Positions 1 through 11,800 are shown, counted from the stretch's first letter. The stretch: 64,000 nt of DNA from Homarus americanus (GCF_018991925.1 NW_024751782.1:55001-119000), one strand, 5' to 3'. Notes: a model not told the origin generated them from the letters alone. Made by a program: numbers and translations.

Positions 1-810
1 CCCCAGTCCCTCCCCCACCTTCCCCTGCCCACCTGAGGTCTGTCTACAATTGTGACCTTGCGCGTGCGTGCGTGGTGTTATATAAAATGGTTCACGTCGT
101 TTATAATGCCTTTCTATATATTATATTTTGGATATTGCAGATATAGAGGCTAAACATACTATAAAAGATACATGGAAGAAATATCCAATCAATTCATTTA
201 CTTTTTCTGTAATAGAACAATAATTTCCTAAAATTCTCTTTAAATGTCTTGAAAACATTTTGCTATTTTTAAGTCATTCTGCTCATGCGAAATGTTGCCC
301 GAACAATTTTTGGTCGTTAATGTTTTCATAGATCCAGGGCCTGAAGAACTGACACGCAAACTCGTAACATATTGTCGTATGTTAATATGGTTAAAGTACC
401 CCTGTTCCTTCTGTCTTGGGTGTTTGTTACATAATATACAAACACAAAGAAGGCAAATACTGCTATAATATGCACACATAAGGTAATTGTAGTAATAACA
501 ACACAGACAGGAGAAAATGCTAATAAAAGAAACTAAAATTAACATGAATATAAACGAGAGTCTTTGAGGACGACGTAGAGGTGAGGGAGTGTTACCTGAC
601 ATGAGGGCGACATTACTTGTAACCTGTACAGGGTGGATAATTGAGGCCAATTAATGTGTCACTGTGGTTTGTCATTCACTGGTTGCCCCTGACACAGTTG
701 TGACTGATGGCACCTCCAGACGGCACTTACCGATAGCACCCATACTGCATTGACTGGTGACACCCTATGATTATTAGAACACCCAAGCAACACTTGAATA
801 TTATTACCAC
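1..810. other. AT-rich DNA, no supported gene
   Basis: No repeat array and no recognisable gene. A stop-free minus-strand frame spans 240-602 if begun at its first ATG (about 120 codons; the upstream start would be TTG). It would encode a hydrophobic, Cys/Tyr-rich stretch followed by a polar tail. I recognise no family. The ATG is followed at once by CAGGTAAC, a good splice-donor match, so the frame could also be coincidental. I treat it as unsupported. Confidence 0.55.
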
Positions 811-1645
811 AGACACCACTCACTACTAGTACCAAAGCCACCACTCACTACTAGCACCAAAGCCACCACTCACTACTAGCACCAAAGCCACCACTCACTA
901 CTTGAAAGCACCACTACTCTACACCAAACCACCACTCACTATAGCACCAAAGCCACCACTCTACTAGCACCAGCCACCACTCACTACAGCACCAAAGCCA
1001 CCACTCACTACTAGCACCAAAGCACCAGCCACACCACTACTAGCACCAAAGCCACCACTACTACTAGGCATCTAAACCCACCACTCTTACTAGCACTAAA
1101 ACATCACCACTACTACACAAAACCACCACTAACTACTAGCACCAAACTCACCACTCACTACTAGCACCAAAACCACCACTCACTACTAGCACCAAAGCCA
1201 CCACTCACTACTAGCACCAAAGCTACCACTCACTACTTAGCACTACAGACACCACTCACTACTAGCACCAAAGCCACCACTCACTACCAGCACCTAAAGC
1301 CACCAAGCCATTACTCACCTTCAAAACCACCACTCACTACTTTTTAAAACGCAAAACCACTCACTTCCATTTCCACTCACTATTTACTAGCACCAACTAG
1401 CACCAAAACCACCACTCACCAAAACCACACTCACTACTAGCACCAAAGCCACCACTCACTACTGGCACCGGCCACCACTCTACTGCTTTGCACAGACACC
1501 ACTCACTACTAGCACCAAAGCCACCACTCACTACTAGCACCAAACCACCACTCACTCACTACTCACTATTTAAAATTTAAAAAACCATCTACCCACTACA
1601 CAATTTCAAAGCCACCACTCACTACTAGCACCAGACACCACTATG
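811..1645. repeat. 25-bp minisatellite array
   Basis: About 30 tandem copies of a 25-bp unit containing CACTCACTACTAGCACC followed by AAAGCCAC. Copies near both ends are almost identical. Those at about 895-1130 and 1310-1480 carry many one- to several-base deletions, which could be real decay or long-read consensus errors. No coding potential. Confidence 0.93.
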
Positions 1646-1710
1646 ACCACCTCGGCAAACGCCACCAAGACTTCTGAGCTGAAATTGAATGTGAGGTAAT
1701 CAGGCTTGAG

Positions 1711-3120
1711 TTGATTATCCCTCCTCACCCCTCCTCCCCTACCATCCTCCCCACTCTTCCTCCCCACCCTCCTCCCCTACCATCCTCCCCCCCACTCCCT
1801 CATCCCTCCACCCTCCTCCCCTACCATCCTCCCCACTCTTCCTCCCCCACCCTCCTCCCCTACCATCTATCCCCCCTCTCCTCCCCCCACTCTTTCCTCC
1901 CCATCTCCCCCTCCTCCCCCACCCTCCCCTACCATCTACCCCCCACTCTTCCCCTTCACCACCCTCCCCCCCCCACATCTAATTCCCCACCTCCCCCCCT
2001 CCTCTACCATCTACCCCCACTCTTCTCCCCCATCCCCTCCTCCCATCTACCCCCCCACTCTTCTCCCCCCACACCCTCCCATCCTCCCTCCTCCCCACCC
2101 TCCTCCCCTACCATCTACCCCCACTCCTTCCCCCCCACCCTCCCTCCCACCATCTACCCCACTCTTCCTCCCCCACCCTCCTCCCCTACCATCTACTCCC
2201 CCACCTCTCCTCATCCATTCACCCCACATATCCTCCTCTCCTACCATCTACCCCCACTCTTCCTCTCACCACCACCTCCTCCATCTAATTCCCCACCCTC
2301 CCCCCACCCCCTCCCCACCATCTACTCCCCCCACTCTTTCATCCCCCACCCTCCCCTACCCATCTACCCCCACTGTTCATCTCCCCACCCTCCCCACCAT
2401 CCTCCCCCACTCTTCCTCCCCCCTCCTCCCCCTACCATCTACCCCCACCTCTTCCTCCCAATCCACCCTCCTCCCCTACCATCTACTCCCCACTCCTCAT
2501 CCCCACCCTCCTCCCCTACCATCTCCCCCACCCTCCATCCTCCCCATCCTCCTCCCCTACCATCTACCCCCCACCCTCCCTCCCCTCCTCCCATCTATCC
2601 CCCCACTCTTCCTCCCCCACCCTCCTTCCCTACCATCTACTCCCCACCCTCTCCTTCACCACCCTCCCCCCACCTCCTCCCCCACCTCATCCTCCCCCAC
2701 CCTCCCCTATCATCTACCCCACTCTTCTCCCCCCCACCCTCCTCCCCCCCACCATCTATCCCCACCTCTTCCTCCCCTCCTTCCTCACCATCCTCCCCAC
2801 TCTTCCTCCCCACCCTCCTCCCTACCATCCTCCCACTCTTCCTTCACCACCATCCCCTCTCCCTACCATCTACCCTCAGTCTTCATCCCCATCCTCCTCC
2901 CCCTACATCTACCCCCCTCTTCCCTCCCCCCTCCTCTTCCTCCCCCCTCACCCTCCCCCCACCTCCTCCCTCACCTTTCCCTCCCCCACCCCTCCTTCAC
3001 CCCTCCCCACTCCCCACCATCTCACCCCTCAGCCTTCATCCCCCACCCTCCCTCCTTCTCCCCTACCATCTACCCTCACTCTTCATCCCCCCTCCTCCCC
3101 TACCATCCTTCCCCACGTGC
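1711..3120. repeat. C-rich minisatellite, about 40-bp unit
   Basis: The plus strand is almost entirely C, T and A. Units contain CTACCATCTACCCCCACTC followed by TTCCTCCCCCACCCTCC, with variable length from C-run slippage. The 471-codon open frame across it encodes only Pro/Ser/Leu-rich low-complexity sequence and is an artefact of a stop-free repeat. The minus strand is G-rich, with repeated runs of 3-5 G able to form quadruplexes. Confidence 0.93.
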
Positions 3121-3989
3121 CTGTAATTCCCTCTCTAGGCTGTACTTAATATCAAATTCATATTTTAACATCGAGCAATCATTTACTATTGCTAAGACAT
3201 TTTTCCAAGAAAGTTATAACAATAAATAATACCGACATTAGTTTTAGAATATATGTTAATTAATAACCGCATGAAATTCTTTATTAATTTTATTTTAGCT
3301 TCTGTGCAAACGGAGGATTGTGTCAGAATCACAACCGGATGAATTCCACTGCACTTTACCCTTCCATTTCGAATTCATATTACAGAGGAAGACAAAATGC
3401 CATATAACTTCATCACTGATTTTTCTCCCCAGTTTGGACGTGTTGAAAGTCACAAATGAATCATTAGATTCTCGGCAGGAAGTCGTCAGCTTGGTCTAAT
3501 GGATCACCCAAGATAAAAAAGTAATGAAATAATAAGAATGCTTCCTCAGTAGATCTCCGGGGTGCTGCATTTCTGGCTTAATAATCATATTAAGGATCAT
3601 AAGACACGGGTGGTTGGGATTAGTTAAATGATGCAGAAAAAATACTTTATAATTAATAGTAGTAACGATGTTGTGTCACTCAGTTATTATTTATAAATCA
3701 GAAGCAAATGGTTGACAGGAGACAGGCAACGTCTGATGAATACATATTAAAGAAGTGAAGTAAAGGACAAAATGAAGGTAATGATGATATGAGGATGAGT
3801 AATACTGACCAGAGGGCATCATCCTCCTCCTTGTGGTGATGGACACTGAGCACTAGCGACATTGGGACCCAGGCAACACCTCCCTCCCTCCCTCAGGTTG
3901 TCTGGACATGACAAAGGCGACGTGATGTGTATGAGGGGGAACATTTATAAACCTGGCGGGGGAGTACCCTAGGGTGGCCTGGCGTGTGG
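3121..3989. other. Single-copy-like DNA, no gene seen
   Basis: Mixed-composition DNA without tandem repeats apart from a short CCCT run near 3880. No open frame of note and no recognised RNA gene. Confidence 0.55.
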
Positions 3990-4001
3990 ATGTGTGTGTG
4001 T

Positions 4002-4044
<43 letters not shown>
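3990..4044. repeat. Compound (TG)n(AG)n microsatellite
   Basis: A short TG run passes directly into about 20 AG units, interrupted once by GAC near 4008. Confidence 0.95.
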
Positions 4045-4047
<3 letters not shown>

Positions 4048-4149
4048 ACCCTGGCTGGACGGAAGGTACTGTGGAGAGATGGCTGTTGTCGCGTGGTTGA
4101 GGGTCTTTGAAAGAGACTAAGAATGCATTGAAAGTTTCATTGTCTTTTT

Positions 4150-4404
4150 GCGTGTGTTGTGCTGAAGCCAGTGTCCTTTTTTTCCCCTTACTTTCTCCCT
4201 TTCATACCTCTCATACTTTCTCTTTCCGTCATTCAGTTTGTTTATTTACTCTTTCTCTTTTCTCTTCTATTTTCCCTCCCTTCCTCCCTTCTCATCTTTT
4301 TGTGTCTTTTATATATATTTACAGCAATTTCTCTCAATATCTCTCTCCATCTTTTTTTCCTCTGTCTTTCTCTCTTTTTTCTGTCTCTTTCTCTGTCTGC
4401 CTGT

Positions 4405-4470
<66 letters not shown>
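4150..4470. repeat. T/C-rich tract with (CT)n core
   Basis: A gradually purer pyrimidine tract ends in about 30 perfect CT units at 4410-4470. The three overlapping open frames here encode Ser/Leu repeats and are artefacts. Confidence 0.93.
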
Positions 4471-4473
<3 letters not shown>

Positions 4474-4738
4474 GATACAGATTCACACTGAGGCCACTCG
4501 AGGCATCTTGACTGTTTTTCTTTCGTTTTCATATTTCCCTACACAGTATTATCTACTTACTTGTTTATTAAGATTGATTTTTTATTATCCTCATTTATCA
4601 GGGACGTGGATCCAAAAATTATCTGTGCACAATTCGCACTAAACAAACTGACACCACAGACGATGAATATTGCAAAATGCTACATATCACTTGCTAGCGA
4701 TATTTCCTGTTTTAACCTGAGTAAATATTGTTATTCTG

Positions 4739-4810
4739 TACAGTTGCCAGCAAAAGTTCTCCCACAGCCCTGTGTATCAAGTTGTGGGAGGACTTTTGCT
4801 GACAACTGTA
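4739..4810. ncRNA. miRNA-precursor-like hairpin (candidate)
   Basis: Arms 4739-4766 and 4783-4810 pair over 28 bp with one C/A mismatch and one G.U wobble (on the plus-strand transcript). They enclose a 16-nt loop at 4767-4782. Arm length, loop size and near-perfect pairing fit an animal pre-miRNA of about 72 nt. I recognise no known miRNA family in the arms. It could equally be a short inverted repeat from a foldback element. No promoter or Drosha-flank evidence was found. Confidence 0.35.
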
Positions 4811-5238
4811 GATTGAGAAGCAAATAATAATCTTGCGAACAATGTGTAGCGTGGTTCATGTTGGTGGTTAGGTTGCTGTGTAAATGTAGTGATCATTTAG
4901 GAAATCATCGGACCCAATGTACACAGATACTTTGTTGATTCTCTGTACCTTTAACATGATGGACTAACTCTTTAATTAATTATTGTTCGGCTTGCAAGTT
5001 TATATTCTTATCCTTATTATTATGTTATTGATGTGCACAACTTTTATGTGAGATAAGTATGGCTAGCAAGAACTTTCGGGAGGTTTTAGAACAACGTGAA
5101 CAATCTGGTATAGTTTTTGGCAGTTCCCACATACACGATGGATGGGACTGAAAAGTTTCTTGTAGATGGGAAGAAAAAGGAGAATGTAGACTGTAATGGA
5201 GTCGTGATGAAACTAATTGAAGAGTAGAAAGTAGACTT
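4811..5238. other. AT-rich DNA, no gene seen
   Basis: Non-repetitive apart from short T/A runs. Open frames are short, and the one on the minus strand leads into the GAAA microsatellite. Confidence 0.5.
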
Positions 5239-5277
<39 letters not shown>

Positions 5278-5279
5278 AA
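5239..5279. repeat. (GAAA)n microsatellite
   Basis: Ten perfect GAAA tetranucleotides, followed by about 110 bp of looser GAAAGA-type purine-rich sequence. Confidence 0.95.
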
Positions 5280-7449
5280 ATGAGCGTTAGGCAAAAAATG
5301 AAAAAGAATGAAGGAAGGATATACAGAAAGATTAAAAGAGAGAAAAGAGTCAGACTGAAAAGAAAGAGATAGAGAGAAACAAAGAGCTCGTCAAGACAGG
5401 CACAAAGCCCCACCACCAAACTTGGCAACAGTGGGTGGGAGGGCCGGCGGCCTTCAACATCTTGATGGCCAAACTTGAGAGGTCGTCCTCGGCCGGCGGC
5501 CAGCCTCATTAAGCTAGTTTTACACAGTTTTTCCTCCGTTGGCCCAGGTCGTCTGTGGGTAATTGTGTGATGACTCTTTTAAACGATTTACTTTGTTTCT
5601 CTAAATTAAGAATACATGAACAAACTTATTTTACTCTGACCTAGAAACCTGAGTAGGTGTAATAGACGTAATGGTAATTTTAGATATATAGAAAATTTAC
5701 TTGTTATCGAAGATGTAAATACGCTGAAAAAAACCCAGAATAAACAATAGATACAGAAATTACATTGGGTCCCAAGTGACCATCAGAGTTTGCCAAATTG
5801 ATTAAGATTTGATATTTTTTGTCTCAGTCTTCAGTCGTCAGTATTTTGTGGCATTATTGCTTCAGGAAAATGTACTCTGATTGTCAATATATACAGTACA
5901 TTACAGGTATAGTATGTTTATCTATATATAAATTCAGAAATATTTTTATTTTTATTTTATTTTTTTTAGTAAGTTTAAATTCTTTTTTTTTATAAGCTTG
6001 TATTTTTTAGTTAGTTTTAGCTTCAAGTTTCTTAATCGACTTATGAGAGCAGAGTACAGGACAACCTCTTGTAGTGTGTGGTCTGCCGTCAGTACTTCCT
6101 CTCCTTGTCCCTCTCCAACTTGTGGGTCACTGTGTTGGTGCCAGAAACCCACATTGGCACTTACCCAGGATGATACCATCACTGGTGTTTGGGGCAACTA
6201 CAGCTATTAACCACATCCCTCATTTATTTCACACTGAGGTGGAAAAAGAAATAAAATATGTTGGAATACCTTAGAACACTGCCAGAAGCTCCTCACAGAA
6301 TAAGATAAAATTGTATAAACGTTATGAATTATTGTTCTGGACTAAATAATTGAAGAAGTATTATAAACAAGCAAATTATGTTGTTCCGTCGGTAAGCATC
6401 CAGTGTTTGAGTTACGTATTACGTGGCTGGTAGGAGAGAGTTATATTAGTAGTCAATAATATGTTTTGTACAGTATCACCTTAAAAGTGGGAGTTCCAGG
6501 TGATGTGCCAATTTGGCTTATAAACACTTAGCCTATAACACCTGTGAGTACCATAAACAACTTGCTCAGTTTTATGGAGGGTTGGAATCCATTCTACTGT
6601 ACGATAAAAATCTCATGTGTGAGTTTTAGAATTGCCACAGATACACACTATTTCCTCGACGGACATTATTGCGATTCTTAAAGTCTGTTGAGGGTCCAAA
6701 CTCTTCTTTCCTCCCTCCCTCTACACGATAAACACAAGAGGGGTAGATTTAACTATTTCATTGCCTCGTTCTCCACTCACGATTACTTAAGGTAAAGGTA
6801 GGGGTGCCGAGGGAGTGAGCCAACTTCTTTATTAGGACAACAGGAACGTTCTCTTGCCTTTTTATTGTTGGAGAGTATAACGGTGAGGTACTCGAGGTTA
6901 GTCAACGTTATGGGCTTTAACTTCACATTATATTGTTGGTAAAGTGAAGTAGGGTAATAATGCCTGGCCAGTAGTGAATTTTCTGACGTAGTGTTTGTTT
7001 ATGCTTTTTTCTCTTGTCATTTATGAGAATTCAGTGTCTCTTTTTCGTGCTTGTTATAGACTTCTGTTGATTTAGTTCTACTTTGCCCTTTTTGTTGATT
7101 CCGCTTCCGAGTTTTATATCTCGCATTGAGCTGAGTCACTATAGTATTTCTTGTCTACTTAGGAATTACGTTTCACTATTTCCGCCTCCTACACGAAATA
7201 ATATAATTTTTTTGGGCGAGGTTCTCAATCTTTAAGTAATGCAAAACAAGAATAGGTCAATTGTAACGCAGCTTTGAATTATCATAGAGATATGTTGAAG
7301 AAAAAAAAAGAGCATATTAATTTTAGTTTAAGGAAAGGACTTGGAATTCCTACTTAGGATTATAATTTCTCCTCTCTGGGTGAGAAGTGTGGATACAATA
7401 ACTAGATATTAAGAGGAAACAAATATTTGACAAGTGATTTTCGATTACT
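5280..7449. other. Mostly AT-rich DNA; short GC-rich block at 5400-5520
   Basis: The first 100 bp is purine-rich. At 5400-5520 a non-repetitive GC-rich block contains GGCCGGCGGCC twice in direct order around a short spacer, ending near CCTCATTAAG. The remainder (5520-7449) is AT-rich with no supported exon or repeat array. The last part, from about 7380, may be further LINE DNA too decayed to translate. Confidence 0.5.
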
Positions 7450-7738
7450 AAACCAAAGATAAGATTTACTGGCAAGAAAACACATAAAGTACCAAGGCTG
7501 AGTACGGCAACGAGACAAATACTGGAAATTTATATATTAAGGAAAATTAGATACTTTGGCCATAGAAAATAAAGTTGAGTGGATAATAGCAAAAAAATTA
7601 ATGAATAAACGTGAGGGTAAGAGGGCCAGAGGAAGGCAGAGACCGGGATGGATGAACGGAGTTAAAGTCTAGTCTCTGGAAAATGTAATAAAGACAGTCC
7701 GAAAATATGTGAAGTCAGAGGTTATGGTCGACGGATCA
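7450..7738 (+). mobile_element. Decayed LINE tail (reverse-transcriptase C-terminus)
   Basis: Translating with one frame change gives the ordered landmarks of the C-terminal region of RTE/L1-type non-LTR retrotransposon polyproteins. These are a GKKTHKVPRL segment (7471-7500), RQILEI (7513-7530), KIRYFGH (7543-7563) and then, after a frame change near 7570, KRARGRQRPGWMNGVK (about 7618-7668) followed by SLENVIKTVRKYVKSEVMVDG. A TAG interrupts where a Trp-like residue is expected (about 7669). Only about 95 residues remain, with no catalytic domain. It is a dead 5'-truncated fragment. The family comparison is from memory; the clade is not secure. Confidence 0.75.
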
Positions 7739-7753
7739 AAAGTATAGTTATTA

Positions 7754-8763
7754 GTGAGTGAAGGAGGCAGAGTTGTGTAGGAGGGTGAGTGAAGAAGGCA
7801 GAGTTGTGTAGGAGATTGAGTGAAGGAGGCAGAGTTGTGTAGGAGGGTGAGTGAAGGAGGCAGAGTTGTGTAGGAGAGTGAGTGAAGGAGGCAGAGTTGT
7901 GTAGGAGAAGGAGGCAGAGGTGGGTGAGTGAGGCAGAGTTGTGTAGAGTGAGGGAGGCAGAGTTGTGTAGGGTGAGAGGGAGTTGTGCAGAGTGAGTGAG
8001 GAGGCAGAGCAGAGGAGAGTGAGGAAGGAGGCAGAGTGAGTGAAGGAGGCAGGCAGAGTTGTGTGGGAGAGTGAGTGAAGAAGGCAGGGTTGTGTGGGAG
8101 GGTGAGTGAAGGAGGCAGAGTTGTGGGAGGGTGAGTGAAGGAGGCAGGGGTTGTGTAGGAGGGTGAGTGAAGGAGGCAGGGTTGTGTGGGAGGTGAGTGT
8201 GGGGAGGAGTGAAGGAGGCAGGGTTGTGTGTGAGGAAGGCAGAGTTGTAGGAGGGTGAGTGAAGGAGGCAGAGTTGTGTAGGAGTGAAGGAGTTGTGGGG
8301 AGGTGAGTGAAGGGCAGAGTTGTGGGGAGGGTGAGGAAGGAGGCAGGTTGTGAGAGGAAGGAGGCAGAGTTGTGGGGAGGGTGAGTGAAGGAGGCAGAGT
8401 TGTGTGGGAGAGTGATTGAAGAAGGCAGAGTTGTGTAGGAGGAGTGAGTGGAAGGAGGCAGAGTTGTGTGGGAGGGTGAGTGAAGGAGGCAGAGTGTGAA
8501 GGAGGCAGGTGTGAGTGAGAAGGAGGCAGAGTTGTGTAGGAGAATGAGTGAAGGAGGGTGTTGTGTAGGAGGGTGAGTGAAGGAGGCAGAGTTGTGTAGG
8601 AGAGTGAGTGAAAGAGGCAAGAGTTGTGTAGGAGGGTGAGTGAAGGAGGTAGAGTTGTGTAGGAGGGTGAGTGAAGGAGGCAGAGTTGTGTAGGAGAGTG
8701 AGTGAAAGAGGCAAGAGTTGTGTAGGAGAGTGAGTGAAGGAGGCAGAGTTGTGTAGGAGGGCG
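7754..8763. repeat. 31-bp minisatellite array
   Basis: About 33 copies of a purine-rich 31-bp unit containing GTGAGTGAAGGAGGCAGAG and TTGTGTAGGAG. It starts 16 bp after the LINE tail. The 7900-8360 interior is full of short deletions, while both edges are nearly exact. The minus-strand frames up to 330 codons are repeat read-through (Thr-Leu-Leu-His-Asn-Ser-type peptide). Confidence 0.95.
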
Positions 8764-9560
8764 AGTCAGTATGCGACCTACGCCTGAGAGTTATCTTTTA
8801 CTCATCGTTTATTCAGCCTTTCAGTGAGTGAATAATTGAGTGACAGGTGACAAGGTAACTTCAGGAGGTTGAGTGAGGTGTGAGAGACTTTACCTGATGT
8901 CTGTTAAGTAAATCAGGAACTCCATTTAATATTTGTATACTTTAACAGTTGACTCCGGAGGTAGACTCCACAAAGGTTTATACTTCAGTAAGGAATCAGG
9001 ACTTCGTATACAGAGTTTGTTTTATTAGATAGATGCTGTCGTCTCTGCTATAAATTCACAGCAGATGTTGTGATCTAAAATCCTTGGTAGCTTTCTTATT
9101 GCTCAGGTGTTATAGATGGGATGGGTACTGATGGTAAAAAATATATAATTAAGAAGATGGATGGAAGAGGGTGAAGGACACACGAGAAGTGATGGACACT
9201 CAAGAAGCGGTAGTATACGTGCATGAACAGAGAGAAAGGTGTCGAGTGATATTTTGGGGGGAAGGATCTGTTAGTGCTGGGCGTTGCTGACTTGTCTGCA
9301 GTGAGAGGCGTAAACCAGATTTGGGGGACTTGTTGTGAACAGCGATTAACCACTGCTGAACAAACTTATTCTTTCAAAGCATTAAAGATGAATGACACGA
9401 TATTAAAAAAAATAAAATAAAGAGAATATCTTTGTTTTTCGGACTACTAAACATGATGTTATAGATACTTACACGTCTGTATATGCAAATACACTCACTG
9501 TACAGGAAAGACGATGGTGAGAGAATAAGTGAGGAGAGCACGAAGGGAAGCTCTCAACTA
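8764..9560. other. Single-copy-like DNA, no gene seen
   Basis: AT-rich to mixed DNA. An 85-codon minus frame at 9096-9353 is non-repetitive but matches no family I know and has no supporting splice context. Confidence 0.5.
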
Positions 9561-9589
9561 TTAACATGATAATAGACCGCGAGAGGAAT

Positions 9590-9770
9590 AAAAACAGGCC
9601 CGCCACGTCCGGCCTCTTGAGTGCCACGACTCAGACGGCACTATAAAATGTCTTATGAGAGGCTTAATGCCAGCAAGGAGGCCGCACCCAGAGTAGTAAT
9701 GTGACGTCATTTATGGCCGTGTAAAACGTTCGCTCCATCGTAAAATCAAAGGATTCCATTTTTCGATCAG
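9590..9770. promoter_or_regulatory. GC-richer island with TATA- and CRE-like sites (candidate)
   Basis: Stands out from AT-rich, repeat-filled surroundings. It holds TATAAAA at 9642-9648, a perfect CRE palindrome TGACGTCA at 9702-9709 and TTTATGG just after it, a Hox/Cdx-type core. No transcript start or downstream coding exon is visible, so this could be an enhancer, a conserved non-coding element or chance. Confidence 0.25.
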
Positions 9771-10505
9771 AGGCAAAACTTTCAGTGGTTGGGGAAGAGG
9801 CTAGGAGCCAGGGGTGGTGGTTAGGGGTAGTAGGCAGACAATAGAAGGCAGGGGTGAGGCTAGAAGGGTAGGAGGCAGGGTTGATTCTAGGAGGGGAGGA
9901 GGGAGGGATAGTGGCTAGGGGATATGTGGCAGGGATGGTGACCAGAGGGGTAAGGGGAAGAGTTGATAGCAAGGAGTTAAGAGGAAATGGTGGTGGTTAG
10001 AGGGAAGAAGGAGGAGGATGAGACATGTGGAAGGAGGACATATGCTAATGGATAGAGAGACTAATATGGGAATAAAGGTACTGCAGTGATAGATACAAAC
10101 AGTGCGCAAACATAATTGTAAAATAAAAAAGTAAAAGTAAAAAAAATATATATCAAAGATGTAATGAAATAAAGGGACTTGGAGTAAAGGGGAAATATGA
10201 GGGTTTTTTCTCATTTTATTTTAATGGTTTTGAAAGTGTGCATTGCGAAAGATGATATACATAATATGCAATTAAAACTAGCTACAGGTGTGATGCAATA
10301 GAAAATTCGGTTCAATGTCTGAAATGTAATTCAGAAACCTTGACCAAAGATGAAGTAGTATATAAGTAATTAGGGCAGGTATAACTGTTTTATCTCACCT
10401 GGTGTGTGGTCGCTGATGACTAGCCATACGATTATGTAAGTATTAAAAAATGTAAAAATAAATACATGAATTTAATGATAGATGAAAGGAATAAAATTAA
10501 TCCGA
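9771..10505. other. Purine-rich then AT-rich DNA, no gene seen
   Basis: 9780-10030 has loosely repeated GGTGGTTAGGGG/AGGAGG-type purine motifs on the plus strand, probably a decayed minisatellite. 10030-10505 is AT-rich and featureless. Confidence 0.45.
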
Positions 10506-10925
10506 AGTCAAAATGCTTTCGACGGAATGTTGGTAAGCAGTTGCATTGGCAGACAGACTTGTTAAGAGGCAATCCTGTTGGAAGGTAGGCTATTGGAGGC
10601 AGGTGTGTTGGCAGGCAGGAATTTAGTCCCAGAGTCATTTTGATAGGCAAGTATATTGGCAGACAAGAACACTGACAGCAAGGTATGTTGGCAGGCAGGC
10701 ATTTTTGTTGGCTAGCATTCAGACAGAAAGGTATGTTGGCAGAGAGGCAGCTAAGCATAAAAGCATGCAAGCTGGCTGAGGTAAACAGGCAGGCAACAGG
10801 CAAGTATGTAGGCAGACAGACAAGCAGGCATGTTGACAGGTAAACAGGTAGGCGAGGCAGGCAAGGCAAGGTAAACAGAGAAGCAAACACTCAGGAAAGC
10901 AAAACAAGCAGACACAGGCAAAGGA
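10506..10925. repeat. Degenerate AGGCAGGC-type tandem repeat
   Basis: Recurrent GGCAGGCA, TATGTTGGCAG and CAAGCAGGCA motifs at irregular spacing of about 16-30 bp. The reverse strand reads as Cys/Leu/Pro-rich open frames, which are repeat artefacts. Confidence 0.75.
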
Positions 10926-11460
10926 AGAAGCACTCGTTGTGTGTATCAAACTAGGCAATATAAGAAGGGAAAACATGATACTTGGCTTTAAACGTTTGGT
11001 CTCACGCATTAAAGTGAGGAAGAAGAGAGAAAATGGATAATTGGGAAAGAGACAAGTGAAGCAAAAGACAGGTAGTAACGAGAATAAAAAAGGAGAGAAA
11101 GAACAAAATTAGAACAGAATGACGAAATACAGACGATTATATATAAAAAAAACAGGTTCGTGAAAAAGAAAAAAATGTGTAGAAAGAGCAATAATAAAAA
11201 TAATAATTAACAAACTAGAAAGAGAACAATGTAGAGTTATGAAGAATAAAACAGAAATTCGTAAAAGAAGAAGAAGAAGAACGAAAGAGTAATAAAGGAG
11301 TTGGAGAACCTGGTATATATTTCCTGAGGAAGAGGAATTTCCCCCAAAAAGAACCTCCAGAACTACAGCAGTTCATTCTTTTATTTGTTCCCTGCAGTTC
11401 TGAAAGTGATTACCGTGCCCTTCTTGTCCCCACCTCCCCAGCCAAGAAATTAACTGGTAG

Positions 11461-11462
<2 letters not shown>
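10926..11462. other. A/G-rich DNA, no gene seen
   Basis: Strand-asymmetric AG-rich sequence with short GAAGAA runs (about 11266-11284). No repeat of constant period and no gene. Confidence 0.5.

Positions 11463-11510
<48 letters not shown>
11463..11510. repeat. (CT)n microsatellite
   Basis: About 24 uninterrupted CT dinucleotides. Confidence 0.97.
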
Positions 11511-11513
<3 letters not shown>

Positions 11514-11639
11514 AAGATATGGCCAAGAGTCTTCATCCTACTATGTGTGTCTGGATACAGTAATTCAACAGGTTTATTGATGAGAGTAGTGAAGAAAATT
11601 GGGATCACATGATTAAAGTTACTCACTTTACCCTTGAGT

Positions 11640-11800
11640 ACGAAGGCCTTAACCCTCTTGAGTTACACAATATTCATGGGACTGAGTCATCATGTTCAGT
11701 AGATTACTATGTCATCATATTGAAGTTGTTAAAGTCATTATATTTAAGGGATTAAGTCATCGTGCTCAGGTTAATAAGTCATTATACTCGAGGATTTGTT
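11640..11800. repeat. Decayed minisatellite, about 21-33 bp period
   Basis: Five diverged copies built around AAGTCATCAT or AAGTCATTAT followed by ATTCAG/ATTTAAGGGATT. Spacing is irregular and identity low. Confidence 0.6.

Noticed and set aside
240..650. 136-codon minus frame with hydrophobic segment
   Set aside because: The stated start is TTG, not ATG. No family is recognised, and AT-rich DNA yields such Phe/Leu/Ile/Tyr-rich frames by chance. Kept only as a note.
1711..3126. 471-codon plus-strand open frame
   Set aside because: It follows the C-rich repeat unit exactly, encodes only Pro/Ser/Leu/His low complexity, and has no splice or family signal.
7722..8714. 330-codon minus frame
   Set aside because: Tracks the 31-bp array; no domain.
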